From: Apostichopus japonicus
Taxonomy: Eukaryota > Echinodermata > Holothuroidea > Aspidochirotida > Stichopodidae
DNA: 64,000 nt
Reading direction: 5' to 3'
Assembly (NCBI RefSeq): GCF_037975245.1
Contig: NC_092583.1
Coordinates: 16,330,764 to 16,394,763 of the forward strand
The notes below the pieces were generated by a model that saw only the letters and a program-made list of their open reading frames with translations, was not told the DNA's origin and searched no databases. A program made the translations under genes and the position numbers. Numbering within the stretch: the first letter of the stretch is position 1; each line of letters opens with the position of its first letter. Shown here piece after piece: positions 63,703 through 64,000 of this stretch.

Positions 63703-64000
63703 ACCATTGTTCCCGTGCTTTTAAACAAAATGAAATTCCAGACATTTTCCAGACCAAAACATGTTGTACCATTTCCTGTGTTGCCTATGAAGGCCTAACG
63801 TTAGGCTAACCTGAAGTAGCTGGGCTAAAACTGCTAGTATTAATATCACACATCACGGACAAGTATCTAAACAAATCGACTGCTCTACCAAAGAAGAAAC
63901 CTTTTCATAGTCAAGAAAAGATATCAAAAGAGGAAGTGCTCAAATGAGAATATTTCTGACACTTCCCAAAAACTCAACTTTAACATAACAAAATATAGAG
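63703..64000 (-). other. LRP2 intron upstream of E1, partial
   Basis: No exon or recognised element in the last 300 bases of the window. Confidence 0.5.

Noticed and set aside
1-64000. Assignment of the gene to LRP4 or LRP1 instead of LRP2
   Set aside because: All three have 8 LDLa plus EGFs plus four propellers, but the pre-cluster acidic linker, the last LDLa and the propeller 2 and 3 wording fit LRP2 better. A phylogeny of E1-E31 would be decisive; clustering with LRP1 or LRP4 would overturn this.

Overview
This is a nuclear genomic window from a metazoan, AT-rich and crowded with repeats. One large gene on the minus strand spans almost all of it: an LRP2 (megalin) orthologue, the giant endocytic LDL-receptor-family protein. 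Small symmetric exons, GT-AG introns of 0.1 to 9 kb, tRNA-derived SINEs, MITEs and LINE 3' ends all indicate an animal. The divergence from vertebrate LRP2 and the repeat types suggest a marine invertebrate, plausibly an echinoderm or other invertebrate deuterostome, but the phylum cannot be fixed from this sequence.

Transcription runs from high to low coordinates. I resolved 31 consecutive coding exons (E1 at 63297 down to E31 at 1316; numbering local to this window). Together they carry 4,993 coding bases, and every exon-exon junction is consistent in reading phase. They encode one complete module of megalin: 8 LDL-receptor class A repeats (E1-E8), two EGF-like domains (E9, and E10 of calcium-binding type), then four YWTD beta-propellers, each closed by an EGF-like domain: propeller 1 (E11-E14, EGF E15), propeller 2 (E16-E20, EGF at the end of E20), propeller 3 (E21-E25, EGF E26) and propeller 4 (E27-E30, EGF E31). 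LRP1 and LRP4 have similar layouts, but local wording of the propellers and EGFs is closest to LRP2 ligand-binding cluster II and what follows it. The signal peptide, first ligand-binding cluster, later clusters, transmembrane segment and NPxY tail lie outside the window on both sides.

Introns make up over 90% of the window. They hold minisatellites (4.07-5.13, 8.97-9.58, 26.2-27.45, 32.6-34.55, 36.05-36.9, 39.6-41.04, 42.95-43.34, 49.25-49.98 kb), a Helitron-like element built on a 399-bp tandem repeat rich in nuclear-receptor half-sites (22.05-24.85 kb), several MITE families with readable target-site duplications, at least six copies of one tRNA-derived SINE, a SINE-like unit whose head resembles U2 snRNA (16.07 kb), LINE 3' ends, and a 4.55-kb segment bounded by inverted repeats (58.0-62.55 kb).

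The most notable observations are these: a MITE whose 5-bp target-site duplication supplies five of the six donor bases of E4; other elements within about 45 bp of E1, E2 and E3; a GC-AG intron after E23; a divergent exon (E28) recovered by phase arithmetic; a fourth propeller that has lost most YWTD motifs; the U2-headed SINE-like unit; and the half-site-rich satellite. No prokaryotic, viral or CRISPR features were seen.
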